64,000 nucleotides of DNA from Ancylostoma caninum (GCA_037903475.1 JBAJFG010000019.1:806001-870000), one strand, 5' to 3'. Positions 1 to 13,245 are shown, counted from the stretch's first letter. Made by a program: numbers and translations. Notes: a model not told the origin generated them from the sequence alone.

Positions 1-264
1 GAACTCCAAATGTACGCAGACAAGGGTCGAGACCGCGGCGCGGCTCTCTTGGGCAGAGACAAGGGAGCTGAGTTGTCAAAAAGTTGTCTAAATGTATGCT
101 ATTGCATGATGTCGGCCTCAGCTGTGCTGGAAGTTTCTATTAGTGGTCTTAATGTTAGGGTGGTAAATTGGGCTTGCGGGTTTTGTGTGACACAATTTTT
201 CTCCGAAAATGACGCAACAACGCAACAGTCCAAAATTTATAAGTTAGTATCGCCGAGCCCTTAA

Positions 265-666
265 AGGTAGGGGCCCACCTCATTCCGCCTGTTGGAGGTA
301 TAGACATATCCTAGATCATCTCGCCATGTTGATTCCAGTAATCAGTAGGGTCAAAAGCGACGAAAGCCTCTCGTTTTCGAAAGGATCGAAGTGGATACAT
401 TTTTGGAGCCCCGAGGTGGATCGCTCCAAGCTGTGCTGGCTACCTGCCACGGTTGCAGCGTTAGGCGACGAGTCTTGACGTGTCGAATCAATAAAATCAA
501 CGGCTTCACACGTCAACTCGGGTTAGGAAACTGTTACAGACCCCGTCCCGGGAAGCGGGTTTAAAGACCGTTTCGAGGCAATTCACCTATTCCGCTGGAT
601 TCAGCGTGTCGAGGAAATGCAGAATCTGCCATTATGCCAACCACCAATGTGAGTTAGGCCGTGCCT
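265..666. mobile_element. TTAA-flanked MITE (about 400 bp family), copy 1
   Basis: TTAA lies at both ends (261-264 and 667-670). The left end reads AGGTAGGGGCCCACCTC and the right end is the inverted GCCT. The interior is closely similar to 38260-38666 over its whole length, including a shared block with ACTGTTACAGACCCCGTC. It has no coding capacity. TTAA duplications suggest mobilisation by a piggyBac-type transposase; this is inferred from the target site only. Confidence 0.6.
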
Positions 667-2662
667 TTAACATCCGCCACGCTGAGAATGAATGCTGTCT
701 TGAAAGATATTGGTGCGTCGTGACTCGAAATGCACACCCGCTCATTCGAATTTTGGCTTTATCTTAGTTTTTTTGAAATTTTCTCGTCAAAGGAAGCTCT
801 ATCGATGGAAGCAAGTGGTGGCCCCGTAGCAGTGCCCCCCCCCCCCTCCCCCCAAATTTTTGAAATTACTTTACAATAAAAGTAAAAATCTTGCATTAGT
901 TTCTCTTAACCGTTTATTTTCATTATTACTTTTGAAACAATTTTATTAATTGTTTATTGTTACATTCAATATTTTTATTATTTTTGTTTTCCATCTGGAT
1001 CCCCAAAGCGGCGGGGACCCCACTTTCTTTCCCACGCCCCTCCCCCCTCGCCCACTTTCCGCGTCCGCCACTGCCTCATAGCGCCACATCTGTGCTATGT
1101 GTAGGTCAAGAGCTCGACTTCCGGTTCCAGATATGAAGGATTGGGCAATTGATGGATCGATTGGCAGTGACATTCTCGATTCAGTTGATCAAGTCCGGGA
1201 CCGTTTCCGAAAATTTGATTTTTGCATGGATCTGGTCATGTGACGCAGCAAATATCTGTGAATTCGTTATGTGACTTGTGGTAGCACGTCTGGCCTTTCA
1301 TTACAATTTTACCTTTTTTATTTCCATAAAGCGCGGAGAAGCAAAGTCCACAGTTTTGGTTGGTAGTATTTAAATTTCGCAGATCAAGAGTGAGGGGCAT
1401 TGAACGTTAAACAATCCATACATGAGTGCGGCATGAATTGCCCTGTCAGGAAACATTAAATATGTACATGCGAGTAAAAGTTCACTAAGCACATTCAATA
1501 AGACGAAAAAAGTTAGTTCGCATTCCTAATTTATCTCCCTAATATGTAGTCCCTTCTCCACGCATCCCCTTAAAAGTTTCGCTTAAAGACAGCGTGTGCC
1601 TCGGTTATTCTTCAAAGCTTCGCACGAAAATGCGGAAATCGTTTACGTTTGAAGGTCCTTTATATGAGATTAATTCTCTTTTTTTTTCACGTTCTAATTG
1701 AAACCAAAGTATGAAATGGGTGATTAGGATTTCATGTGTTCTAATTGTATGAACCTATAGAGAAGAGGGTTTTCTCAGAAAAAAAAAGATCGGATCCGGT
1801 CTTGATTCCCTAATTTTGATACCCTCTTCCCCTCTTGATCCCTAGCCTAAAGCTGCTCCTTAGACAAGTCACATCCGGACGAGCTGTGAAAAAATTGGCT
1901 AAATTCTCCTACAAGGCTTTTTGATTGAAGTTGCACATCTCCCATGCTTTTGTCTTCTATCTGCAACACCCCTGTGTAGAAAATGAAATTTCCTACTTAT
2001 TCCAAAATCATTCCTTATTTTTTAGTTGAAGAAAGAGTCATGTTAAAGTGCTCTCATCTTCACTTGACACCTCCGCAGTGAAGTGTCGTACTTCGAAGTT
2101 AAAGTTAGGAAGCAAATGGAGCGTTTCGCAGCAAGAGGCTAAGGAAAGCTTAAATTCGCAATGGAGATGGAGCCGTTTTCGGTTACATCCCGATAGTGCA
2201 GACTCAGCATCAAGTCGTTTATCGGCGAAGTCTACTGGACACGACGGAAATTTGGTTTAGGCCAAGGCACGTCATTTATAGAGAATGGATCCTCGATGCG
2301 TTTGCTTTGACATTTCGTGTACGAAACAAGAATCAATCCACGCTAAGAAATTTCATACTTGTGAACTCAATTGAAAATTGTCATTGTGTAATCACATTTG
2401 AATTACACGTTTCGTGCTTTTCGTATGATAAGTGAAAAAAAATGTATAAATTGTATTAATAGGCTATGAATACTCGCTGAAGTTTGTGAGCTGATTCCAT
2501 CGGTCGATTTTTGAAGTAAACACAGTGAAAGTCTATGAAATGAAGCCTAAAGAAATTAAGTAACAAAAACTTCTGGAAAATTATACTGTTTGATAGGCAC
2601 TCTCAGGGCATGCTGTAGACGAAATTTAATGAACATGTTGAAGGAACTGTAATCGATCTCAC
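667..2662. other. Non-coding stretch, probably intron or 3' flank of the Ig-domain gene
   Basis: No convincing exon was found. It holds a C-rich run near 838-855, AT-rich sequence at 890-970, and weak open frames around 2050-2430. The minus-strand donor at 2662 means that at least one more exon of the Ig gene should lie here or to the left of the window, but I could not identify it. Confidence 0.4.
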
Positions 2663-4691
2663 CCCATGAGGAACTCTGACTCGGCTCCGACTTGTGAGTG
2701 TATGTGTGTTTCCCTTCTGGTACACCGTGACATGACACTGCCAAACTCCAGCATCCTCCTCCACTTGAACGGGACGTATTTCCATGGCGAAATCGCCAGT
2801 TAGCTCGTCATAGTCGAAGAAATAGCGGCCATTGTTCAGAAGTACGCGTAGCACCGTTTTACCTGGAAATCATGAAAACTCGTGAATCAGCAGCTGCTCT
2901 GATTTCCTTACAAAAATATGCAATGCTGCTGGTTTTGAGCGGTTCTAGATCTTTAGGTCTATTTGTGCGTCCGCTTGTTGTATGGGATGATCCAAAATAG
3001 TTTTCAGATGTTTACGACATGCATTTTTGAACGGCTGCGTCTGCTTTCTTTCAATTTCGCTTTTAAATCCTCAAGTGGTTGTTCTCGATTTCTTTTTACG
3101 CACAACATCTGTTGTGTGCGGTGGCTATCCGAAGTTCTGGTCTGCTCAATGCTACATAAGTTTCGCTGGTCCTAAGCGCGGTTAGAAAGAAGTGCGATTA
3201 ATGAAAATCCTCTTGGACGAATAGGATAGATTACCAAACAGGATGATTGAGTACTGCTGAGGCATTTGAGCTCATCAAACGAGCCGAATCCCATTTCCTA
3301 ATGATCCCTTAACGAGAGCTAGATTATGATGTGGTCAGTAGTGCCATCATAGTGGAGTGGTCCCTTGTCCAGATATGATAGAATCCAGAGGTAACGGTAA
3401 GTGGTGTAAACTACTTCAAAGGACTGTAGTTGCTGAATTGCTCGGCTCAGAACCATTACTGTTCAAGGTGATGGGTCATACAGCTTGAACGGTAAATGAA
3501 AAAAAATCCTGAAAATTATTTCAAAAACTGGACGTCCATTAACTTGATTTTACTTGCCTTCTCCCAGTTTATATCCACTTCTATAGAATTTCAAATATGG
3601 AGGTTTTTGGAAGCTACTGACCTACTAATACCTACTAATAAATTCTCGATCTTGAGCCACCCCTCCTTTCTTGAACAAAAAATTCTTAGAGAAAATTAAT
3701 GACGAAGTGCCGACGTCCATAGAGAGAGTTGTTATGAACTGTTTCCGCCACTGCAACACCAACAAATGCGGGCCGTTGGGGATCCAACTAGTGAAGTTTT
3801 GTTGCTAGCTCCACGTGTAAACCGCAGTTTGTATTTGGCAATTTTCGCCCATTAACCAGACTTTTTGCAGCACTCGAACATCGGTAACAATGTGATGAGA
3901 ATGAGCTCCGAAGTGTTTTGGTCGTTGTTAAGTTCAATATAATTTAGGTAGTGAAAGCTCACAGTTTTGCAAGAGCATGTCGAGAATCAGTCGACGAAGA
4001 CGATATTGGGGTCGTTTTCAAAAAAAAAAAAAAACCGACAAGCTGATTAGCAGGGGATTTTTTGCCGAGAATTACATACTTGAGAGAGCTGGCTACCTTC
4101 TTTTTATCCTTTACTAATAAATCGGTGTTGCTAGAGTTAGCATTGCAAATTAATCATTTCACCAGCTATACTAGCTTCTTTTGCAGGAATCTTGCAGAGT
4201 ATCTCAGTTTTTTCTTTCATCAGTTTTCGTAGAAAATCTTCCAGTCAATACCTTTTACAGTAGTCGTGGCTATAGTTAAGATCAAAACTTTCATTTTCAT
4301 TTCTTTTTTTTTAAACTGCATCTCAAAATTTTCCTTTATAACTCACCCGCAACAATACGTTTACTGAAAGTTGTGAGACGATTGTAAATCTTCTTTTCAC
4401 CATCCTCTATTTTGAGCCAAATTGTTTCGTTCAGTGTCCATGTGACCTCTATCCGAACCTGAATTCAATTGCACCTAATTTCTTTTTTTTTTCTAAAAAG
4501 AAGATGAAGGCACTTACGTTCTCGTTATTAGCATCAGCTACATGAGGGCAGTTAAGAGAGAAGGAGTCATAGTGGTCGGAGTTCGTGCTTGCCGTGATCG
4601 ATGCAGCTGACTTATAAGGGGTTGAGCGACTTGCTAAAATAGCTAGTTCACTTTCTGTGTATCCGCAGAATTCGGATTCGCTAGTGCTCAT
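2663..4691 (-). CDS. Immunoglobulin-domain protein, three exons seen, 3' end not found
   Basis: Three minus-strand exons join in phase: 4518-4691 (ATG at 4691, 58 codons, donor GTAAGT), 4347-4458 (acceptor TTCAG, donor GTGAGT) and 2663-2862 (acceptor TTCCAG, donor GTGAGA). The product shows one V-type immunoglobulin fold. The first Cys is in SFSLNCPH (about residue 48), a core Trp in VTWTL, and the closing motif is EEDAGVWQCHV, with the Asp-x-Gly-x-Trp/Tyr-x-Cys signature. It is likely an extracellular or cell-surface adhesion or receptor domain. No signal peptide follows the ATG at 4691, and an in-frame TGA lies just upstream, so either a further 5' exon is spliced in through an acceptor near 4704 or the start is wrong. 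The open donor at 2662 shows that more exons follow. The family member is not identified. Confidence 0.75.
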
Positions 4692-4703
4692 CCTCGCTCT
4701 CAC

Positions 4704-5838
4704 CGCCGCTCAGTTTCACTCGCCACAATTGTTGTTGCACTGGAGAGTATGTGTGACTGGGCGCCGCTAACAATCGGGGTCTGATTAGATTACCTCGCGC
4801 GGCTTATCTACATGGCATATGTCGCGGTTAAGTGTGCTAATGCTATCGTCGTCATCTCGCGTTCCCCGAACCGCAATTAGCTGTCGCGTGCTCGAAATTA
4901 ATGCCCATTGTCTTTTATTGACGACGAGTTGTTGACGGAACGAGAGCGGATGGTCGCTTTTGGTAGCGGGCGAAAAGTCGCCATCATTTATTGGTGTTTG
5001 TATGGGCGAATATGCGGCAGCAGCTTATCCGGAAATCCTTAGATGGTGTCTTTGAGATAATTTTTCTTTTCTTCTGCAAAGTTTGGCATTTTGTCATGAA
5101 TAAACAAAAGTTCCTCCCAAAAAAAAGTTACGTCGCTAACAAGACTCTGAAGATATGTTCAGTTACATTCCAATGTCTTAACCTCATCGGATTTACAGAG
5201 TGACAAGAAGCTGCGGGTTGGAGGTTTCATTCCATTTTCTTTCCACTATGTAACCCCCTTTGTTTTGCGTTTCAGGGTGTTTTGAAGTGGAAAGCAGAGT
5301 TTCTCATATGACGTTACCCACTCCCACAGATCTGTAAATACAATTATAAATTTACAAAAATAGGATTACATTCCAGAAGAATTTCGGACTTTGTCATGGG
5401 AGACACCAATCGGCAACGCTTGGTAATTCACCACTGAAATCATCCGATTCAAATTCAGTGCGCTATATTATTCAGTACACTGAATTCAGTTGTCCCAGTT
5501 ACTTTTAGGCGTGAGGCTTGGAGAGGCCTGTGGCAAAAGCGTGAGATGAGACTTCTTGAAGTCCCATGACTACGATAACATTGGCTTTCGAAAAAATTTG
5601 ACTGATTCCCGAACAAATTCCATAATTTCTTGTTATTTCTCCCCTTGTGTTGCGCTGTGTACATTCGAGCCAGGAGGCAAGTATTTCTTAGACATCCAGC
5701 TGCTCCAAGAATGCGAAGCTAGGAATTCCCGTAGCAGAACCCAGGCAGTGGATTAAGTTAAGCATAGAAACTAGTTATTCTATAGCATCACAAGATCAGT
5801 GCTATGAAAAATGCGTCTTATTTGTGATTATCCATCAC
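4704..5838. other. Stretch without a supported gene
   Basis: This lies upstream of the first visible Ig exon. It is AT-rich in parts (5330-5360) and I see no supported exon or repeat. It may contain the promoter or an intron of the Ig gene, but no element can be pinned down. Confidence 0.3.
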
Positions 5839-6106
5839 CTGAGGACTTGCTGTGGCATTTTAAACTTGTCTCACGTGCATCTGCCGTTAAACACGTCTGG
5901 AGGTTACATTTCTTTGAAAGTAGGCTGTCATTTGATTCGCTTTTGAATAACTTAGGAACGCTGATACAGGACGTTTGTTTTGAAGTGGAAATGTTGGGTG
6001 TTTCACCGCTAAATCCAGTTTGAGTTCGCAGTTGTGCTATGAATGAAGAGAAGGACCTGCAGTCCACATCACTGCGATCGACATCATACCGGCCCGTAGT
6101 CTCCAT
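5839..6106 (-). CDS. Probable exon of an unrecognised protein
   Basis: On the minus strand a frame starts at an ATG at 6106 and runs 89 codons to a CAG|GTGATG donor at 5838. It is Ser/Thr/Lys-rich and hydrophilic (for example SVPKLFKSESNDSLLSKKC) with no membrane segment. An internal acceptor (GACTGCAG, ending about 6058) is an alternative 5' boundary. The exon ends in phase 1, which would fit a weak acceptor at about 4704 that keeps the Ig frame open, so it could be an upstream exon of the Ig gene. That link is unproven. No family is recognised. Confidence 0.35.
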
Positions 6107-9100
6107 TCATCGGAGTTTATTATTATACATACAGCAAGAAACAAGGACCGCTAGCAGGTATGAAATCTGGCTGCGAATATAATTACCCTTCTCCGCTGTC
6201 CCCTACGCGAGCGAGAATCGAAACCACTACCTTGAGTACCCAAATCAGTGCGCTGTTTACATGTCTAATGTGAGAGTTGACAGCTGCTTGCGGTGCCAAA
6301 GATAGCGCGAATTTTGCGCAACAGCCACGAGAAGGCCTGTGGAAGAGCTAAGGGTGCAGCGATGGTGTTCTTTGTCCTTTGCGTGCCATTAGATGTGCGT
6401 GCTAGCGTATTTGTTAGTTATCCCCGAGATGGTGCTTATTCACGTAGTGGCAAGCGAGATGCGGCCGCGGGCGGTGTTATTATGTGCGCTCATGCTGCTG
6501 GGGAACGACCCTATTACGATGTTGCTTCTATTACCTACCCGAATTCCGGCGGGGACCACTGCGATGAAAAGGAAACGCGGTTGAGTAGCCGCTAATAGTA
6601 GCGCCTCTACTGATCGAACCACCGCATCGTTTTGCGAGTTATCCTGGCTCCTTAGCCCTCGTACCGCAAATTGAACGAAGCCTCAGGTGGGTTTTTGGCA
6701 TGACAGATTGAACTCATGGAAACTGGACTGGACACTGTAATAGCTACGTCTTGATTGGTGCAGTAATGGATGGCCGGCGAGGCGAACGTTTCTCCCCTAA
6801 TATATGGCTGCGCATAGAGTTGATAAATGGCTTCGTTTGCATAGCGCAGTTATCATAGTTGGGAACAGGCGGATCAATGAAATGTTGCTATCGTTGGCAG
6901 CATAAGAAGGCCACTGCAACGAACGCTCTGTGCTCTAGAATCAAGTACGGGGCAGCATGGAACTCGTTTTACTTCGAACCATGCATGTAGGGTTATTGAG
7001 CGGTTCGCATGTCATTTCGCATGCGATGTAGTGAGCCATTGATATGTAGATTAATCAAGCGTCGTGGATTCGTCAAACAGTGTAATCTATCGTTGAGATA
7101 GTGACAGCGACGAAGCAGCGCGGCTATTGGAGAACGATTGTGGTTTTTGCACCCCTACTGAGCAAAGAAGAACAGCTGAAAGGGGAGGAATGTGGTTGCT
7201 TTCCTGAAAAGCTGAAAAAAAATGCAGCTCAGCAACTACAAAATCAAAAGTACAAATTGAAGACCAGACACCGATCTTGCTTTTTAAGTTCCAATTTTCA
7301 AAAGTGGTGTTTTCCGGGAAAGTGTGCAGCGCTTCAAATTTTCTTTTAGTTTTTCGTGCTAGAACATGCATTTGTTTAACGTCAAGAATTTATTACATAG
7401 AAAATCCCATGGATTTTCAGCTGAAAACCTCAAATTGTACTCAAACCCTTCTGAGGGCTAATGATAGACAATGGGCTTGTGGTTTGCAATGGTTTTTTTC
7501 TTGATTACAGCCTTCCATGTATAATACATCGTTTGACCATAAACAACACTAATGCAATGTGCCGGGAGGGAAACCTGCGATTTGCTAATGGGTATACTTT
7601 TTTGGTTGTTGCTGAGATCCTTTCTAAGCTATTGTGTGGTGACGTGAATCTAAGAATACATAATTCAATGTTAACGGTCATATTGCTTAATGGAACTTAC
7701 CACTGTGAAGTCGAAACAAAATAGTCATCCAAATCACAGGATTCCCACACTTAGTAAAGATTCTACTTTGTACTTCGTTTAGGTGTTTATTGACTCATTC
7801 ATTCGTTTTAGAAGCACATCGAGTTTGCGTGGAAGCTGCAGTTGTAGTTGTGAAAATTGATGTTGCATTCAAGGCTTTCTGAGAATTATTCAAATACGGG
7901 GAGACCACTACTAATCGGGGCGAAGGTACAATATGTGTATAGAATTGTAGAGAAATGATGACACAAATGTTGAAAAATGTCAAGGACTTTGAAGTTTTTT
8001 TTTGTATTCCCGCATCTAACAAAGAACGTTTCCGTTTCCTCGTAGCTCTTGCATTTCATTTCGCGTGACATTTATGATGAATGTAGCCAGCGCTTGTTTT
8101 ATGTCCAGTCCAATCACTATAAAAGAGCGAGGCGCCTTTAGCGCTCGCACCATGTGCTTCGTGTAATATTTTACTTTGAGAGGGCGCTTTTAGGACATGT
8201 TTGCTTTCGGCTGTAATTACAGCTAGTTTATCCAAGCATTCGTTGCATTTACTTGATACCACATTGTGAAATGGGGAGCTGATTGGAAGATCTGAGAAAG
8301 GCTGTAAATGTTCGCTGCAGCTACTTAACTAGGAGATATTACTTGGTTGAAGTGACCATTCGTAATGCGATGTGTGCCACCGCAGGCATTCTGTGGCGCC
8401 GGTCTCGAATCTGCTTTCTAAATTTCCTGTGCCATTTGTGATGAACCGTGTCCGTTTTTCCTAATCTGAACCGGAAGTAAAGTCCTAAATGTTGGCGGCC
8501 ATCCGCTGCTGCCTTGACGTGAAGTCGTTTCCAGCATATTTTCAGAAGGATGTCGGCATCTTTTTATTCTAAACCATATACCTTCAGAAAATGAAGAGAG
8601 AATGTGCAGAGACAAGGGGGTGCAGAAGCTCGGTCATGGTCGGGACCATGACGGATCTCCCACCAGACCCCATTTTCATAGAATTACCATCCTTTTAACG
8701 GAGAAAAGTGGTCTCCAGAACATAATCGCTGTATGGAAGGCATTCTAAAAGATTAACCTACGGAACTTGAATCTTGTAACTTGGCAAGAACGCTTGTTCT
8801 CTCAACCTCAGTTCTCGGATACCCCATGGATGGCCTCTCCATCATGGCACGGGCTTACCTAACTTTACCCGGCTTATTGTACTTGTGCTTGTTGGCCTCG
8901 CTTGGTTTCTCACATTACCGGGGCCCATCCCAAATCATCTGACCAGCTACGTAGTACCCTCACGCTCTTAACGTGGTTTCCTCTGACCATCTGCCGCGCG
9001 ACTGCACCTCGAACAGCGTAATACGTCGAGTTCGAACTCTGTGGGCGTCTTTTATTATTTTCTGCCATCCTTCCCTCGATTTCCCCCATTCTTCCTCAAT

Positions 9101-9345
9101 TTCTGTTAGGAGCAAGGGTTCAGCAGTAGATGAGGCAGCAAAAGGGCAAAGATGGACTCAGGCTTTGAATTCGCGTTGCATTTGTACTGCGTAGCTTCCG
9201 GATATGGAGCATAGCGTATAGTCTTCGTCAGCGGGACCTCTTCAAGCCGTATAGAGAACCAACCAACCCTCAAGCGCGTTAATTTGATATGAATGCGACG
9301 CTGTGTCGGCATTTCTGCTCCCGACGTGCCGGCATCTGTGCTTAC
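6107..9345. other. Long stretch without a firm gene
   Basis: Several open frames occur on both strands, but none shows paired splice signals and recognisable protein. The best is the plus-strand frame 7511-7724, listed separately. No repeat family members were recognised. Confidence 0.3.
7511..7724 (+). CDS. Possible terminal exon, unrecognised
   Basis: A clean acceptor (TTGATTACAG, ending 7510) opens a 70-codon plus-strand frame that ends at TAG 7722-7724. The peptide has a hydrophobic stretch (YTFLVVAEILSKLLCG) and ends LLNGTYHCEVETK. No AATAAA follows closely and no upstream partner exon was found, so this may be chance. Confidence 0.2.
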
Positions 9346-9636
9346 CTCATTTTCCATTGAGTTGCCATCGTAGATGCTGACATGTTGGGAGTAGAGATGC
9401 CTACATGCCGGGAGCACCTGCGGACGTGACTGCATCTCGACGTCACGTTCTAGGGTACTTTACTACAGGCCCTGACATAGAATACGGTACTGATGTGCGA
9501 GCTTGAATCATGGTAAGCCAGTTGTAGTGCTGGCACACTAGCAAAGTTCCGATACTCCAACATTCCGTTGGTGAATGCATTGACACTACCACCATACACT
9601 GCTAGGGGCTCACACATTGAGTGCGTTGTATTAAAT
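9346..9636 (-). CDS. Two adjacent exons of an unrecognised protein
   Basis: On the minus strand, exon 9459-9636 follows an acceptor CTTTCGCGCAG and encodes 59 residues (for example LEYRNFASVPALQLAYHD). After a 41-bp intron (9418-9458, GTACCC...CCGCAG) exon 9346-9417 encodes 24 residues ending IYDGNSMENE before a strong GTAAGC donor. Phases are compatible (0/0). The peptide has several Cys and Asn-x-Thr/Ser sites, which may suggest an extracellular protein. Neighbouring minus-strand exons at 10.2, 13.3 and 14.5 kb may belong to the same transcript, but the connecting exons were not all found. Confidence 0.45.
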
Positions 9637-10146
9637 CTGCGCGAAAGAAAATAGACATGACTTGTTGTTGAGCAGCACAGGGAATTTGGACAACGGATTT
9701 GAGATCGGCGTTGCGAACTGTACTTGATTGTCCGCATCTCGTTTGCTTCAACCGAATATGCTGGTAAATTTCCCTGGTAAATTTAACATTGGGCCGGGGA
9801 AATCTTTTATTCGAGTTTGCATGGGATTTCGAAAGAGAATGTCAGTTCACACCTTTTCACGGTTAGCTTTTTTCTGAATGAGCAAGAAGAAAGGAAATTA
9901 GCATCATATTGGTGTTCAAACTTGTGGTTTCTTTGTGCTTTTTTTTTCGATGGTGATGTTCATGGCGAGCAAACATGTAATTGCAGTAAATCTTTCTGTG
10001 GCAAATACACATGCCTAGGTTGTATAGCGGGAATTGCCAGGCGTTAATGTATGCTTCTACCTGGACCACACAAAAGTTATCGCTTTTCAACACTTTGCAG
10101 CTGTTGCACTTCAGTTTTGCTCAAGAAAAGGGAGCGAACACTGTAC

Positions 10147-10303
10147 CTCGTGCGTGTCGAGTTCGATGAAAGTGTCGATGTGCCCGAGCAGCATATTCTT
10201 CAACAGTGAACTCGACGGCCACTGCCAGCTCAGCGACGAGAAACGCGTACAAAAAGACCAATTGTTGCCGAGCAGCGGGATGACAGAGCTTTATTGGCTT
10301 CGC
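10147..10303 (-). CDS. Exon of an unrecognised protein with a hydrophobic helix
   Basis: A minus-strand exon has acceptor TCATTACAG and donor G|GTACAG, with 52 codons plus one base. The peptide contains a hydrophobic stretch (LVFLYAFLVAELAVAVEF) followed by an Arg/His-rich tail (RAHRHFHRTRHAR), consistent with a membrane helix and a cytoplasmic basic stop, although the embedded Glu weakens this. It ends in phase 1, so a connecting exon must exist before the next one at 9636. No family is recognised. Confidence 0.45.
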
Positions 10304-12772
10304 CTGTAATGAGGGGCTATTAGAGTGATGCAAGAAGCGGGCAGATGTTGCCGCATCGGTAATAAGTGCGTGACTCGACGTTGTAAAGAATCGCTGGCTC
10401 GAGACATTGCTGGCTGCGTAAACTATTCGTGCACATACCATTTTGTCAGCACCGTCTCAGCTCGTATGCGGGTTCACATGGAAACGTCCTGAGGTGTTAC
10501 ATTCGAGAATCTGTAAGAGTGGTAGCTGAGAAAGTGGCAAATGAGCTGAGAGAAGATACAGCGTTCCATTAGAGGCTATAAATGCAATTTATACCGCCGT
10601 AATCAAAGCTTCTCAAATGACAAGACTAGCAAATTTGTTGCCACTGCCACCGTAATCATTTTGAAAGCAAACATGCAGAAGTTGTGTCTCCGATGAGGAG
10701 GCAGCACAAGTGAAAGTTTCGATTCTTTGTTTTTCCTTGAATGACGGCAGAAGATTACTGGGAATTTAGCAGTGTAAAGGGGGCACTGCAAAAAGACGTC
10801 GAATGTCAACATTTGGCGAATAATTCCTCGGCAGAAAGGAGGATTTCTGAAATAGTATGAAATGCTAAGCAACGTTGAGGGTGGCCCCACTGGTTACGCT
10901 TTAAACGTTCTGGAGCTGGGTGGCATCTCGAGGCCACGCCCATTTCTCACGGAGCTGCACTCAAGGGGTGCTCCACATAGTTGCAGCGCCAGCTTAGTGA
11001 CTCTACGTTGAAGGATCTCATCGACTGAGTGCTGATTTTTTGAAGGCGAACTATTGTACGAGCTACGTAAACTAGTACTTGGTTAGAAGCAGTTTGCATG
11101 TAGATGTTTCCAGCCAATCAGGGTACACGGAGTAGTCATCAGTACATGAAGTAATTCTCAAAGGATTGTAGTGTCATGATCAACGCTCACAGGTAGATGC
11201 TCGCTTTTTTGAGGCAACTCCATAGATTAATTTCATTTATTTAACTATTTCATATACCCGTATGCTCACAACAACTTTATGGTCTCTGAAAAGATAAAGC
11301 CAGGCAATAATCACCATTTAGGAAAAAAAGAAACTAAAGAGCAAGTCATGAAGAGAGAACAGTTTCTGGCATGATAAACTGCTGTAGAGTTCTTTTCAGA
11401 AGTGCTATATTGAGTCTGTAGAAGTTGATTACGTACAGCTGTAGGCCAAGAGTTGTAGTGATTTTGTACGGCTAACGTTTCGGCGTGCTCGCCTTCTTCA
11501 GATCGTGGAAAGTTGAGCTGTTTGTAACCTACCCACTGAAACTCCTCATTTTATCAGGTTGCTACATAAGTTTCCGCTGTTTTCGCGTAGGCATTTTTAA
11601 AGGCTCCTAATAAATGAATATCGATTAGATTTTTCGCATATCTAGATACCATTTTAAAGCACATGATCTCGCGAACATGCGGCATTGTGAGTCATATTTC
11701 TCCGTCTTATTTTGAAGATGTAACTAATTTAGGAGTGAATCCTTCAAGAATGCAAATTTGTAACAACACTTGCACGGATACTAAGTGGACCATATCGTTG
11801 CATGATTCTAAACAAATTAGGTTGAGTAATCTTGATGCCATCCCTATTCACCTGATACTTTTTCTCCACATTTTATTATCGAGCAGTCTCAAGCAGAGGC
11901 AACGAACTTGATAACTCAAAATTTTAACTATGCCGTTTTTCTCTCCGGAGTTGAGGCGAATTGAAGTGGGATTTTTTCTACTGTAACTGGGAACATCAGT
12001 TTGAGAACAGTAATCGGTAGTATTTCATGGAAAGTTCCAAGGGTTCAGTTGAAATCACACCAGTTTGCCACACTGTGTCGGGCACCTTAATTTTGTTAGT
12101 CGAACTCTCTTAAAAGGTGAAGAGCACGCAGAGGAATTTTTAATTGCGCATTATGTAGCACAAATCTGGCCCTAACAGAGCGCCGGTTATCAATTCACCA
12201 GAATCTCTACTTCAAGAACTGATTTGCCAAAGTCAGTGACCTCCAGCACTGCCCGACTCAATTCTTTGCCTCGTAGTCCATATATTTCCAGACCAGCGGA
12301 GTCGAGCTCTTGCTGAGAAAACGGCAAAAGTCTAGCGACTATTGTTGTGCATACCTTGATTATCATCTGTTGTTACTTGATATTTTATAAAACTTTTTTG
12401 TCGAAAATTTCAAAACAGCGGAAACTTAGGTGTGTAACTAATATGTAAACTAATAACACAGAAACAATTCAAATGATCAGTGCACTCAAAATCAGCCCCT
12501 GAGACGCAATCAGGTTATTGCTCACCTCACTCTACTGGCACCCATCATGCCAAGCTTTTGAGAAACCCAAAAAAGGACCTTGCTCCAATAGATGTTTGGG
12601 AATCAAGACATTCGTAACCAATGACACCAGAATCATTTCGAAAGTAAAAATGTAGATGCTAACTTGATGAAGTCTGGCGAAAATTTCTCCATCGCTGGTT
12701 CTCATTCGCTATTTTCGGGAAAGTTTCGGGGAGACTTAAGAAGTCTAGTAATGGAAGGTTTCCTTACTCTAG
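10304..12772. other. Stretch without a firm gene
   Basis: No supported exon was found. An open plus-strand frame at about 11660-11910 has protein-like composition but no matched splice sites. No repeat was recognised. Confidence 0.3.
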
Positions 12773-12982
12773 ATTACTCTTTCAAACATTTCCAACCTTG
12801 TGTATGATGGAGAATTTTCAACAAAAAAGCTGCTAGCACTTCTCCATAAATATCTTGTTCCCAAGCACTATGTGGCTACGTCACCATGTTACCAAGATGA
12901 ATGTGACGAGAACAACGCTTTGCTTGGGCTTTCAGCTGAAGTTTTTGTGCATGAATTACTAGATAATTTCTGTTTCATATGA
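12773..12982 (+). CDS. Terminal exon of a plus-strand gene, unrecognised
   Basis: Acceptor TTACTCTAG (ending 12772) opens a 69-codon frame that stops at TGA 12980-12982, with a canonical AATAAA at 12994-12999. In-frame stops immediately upstream of the acceptor support the splice site. The peptide (containing FSTKKLLALLHKYLVPKHY and LGLSAEVFVHELLDNF) looks globular and helical and contains Cys. Upstream exons were not identified. The combination of acceptor, open frame, stop and poly(A) signal is good evidence for a real 3' end. Confidence 0.5.
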   Translation: MTLSNISNLVYDGEFSTKKLLALLHKYLVPKHYVATSPCYQDECDENNALLGLSAEVFVHELLDNFCFI

Positions 12983-12993
12983 TGCTGACACTC

Positions 12994-12999
12994 AATAAA
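12994..12999 (+). terminator. Polyadenylation signal AATAAA
   Basis: Canonical AATAAA 12 bp after the stop codon of the terminal exon at 12773-12982. Confidence 0.5.
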
Positions 13000-13245
13000 A
13001 CGAAAATGTGAAATTGAGCTGATGTTCAAGTACGCAGTTGCCACGCGGTTGCAGTTGCCTTTATGCTAGATGATTTCTCTTGCTAGAAGTACCGTGTGAC
13101 GACGTCATTGTGTGCGAAGTGGTACCGAGTTGCTACATATCAGAAAGCGAGCCTACGAAGAAACAGTGAAAGCAGAGTTAGTGAGAATAGGGAAAAATAC
13201 GAAGTTGTTAACTTGCTAACGAGTCGAAATAGATGGTGAGCTTAC

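Noticed and set aside
2130..2250. Minus-strand Ig-like words (YRDVTENGSISIANLSF) as a further exon of the Ig gene
   Set aside because: There is no donor after the segment, the acceptor is poor, and there is an in-frame stop. The resemblance is too short.
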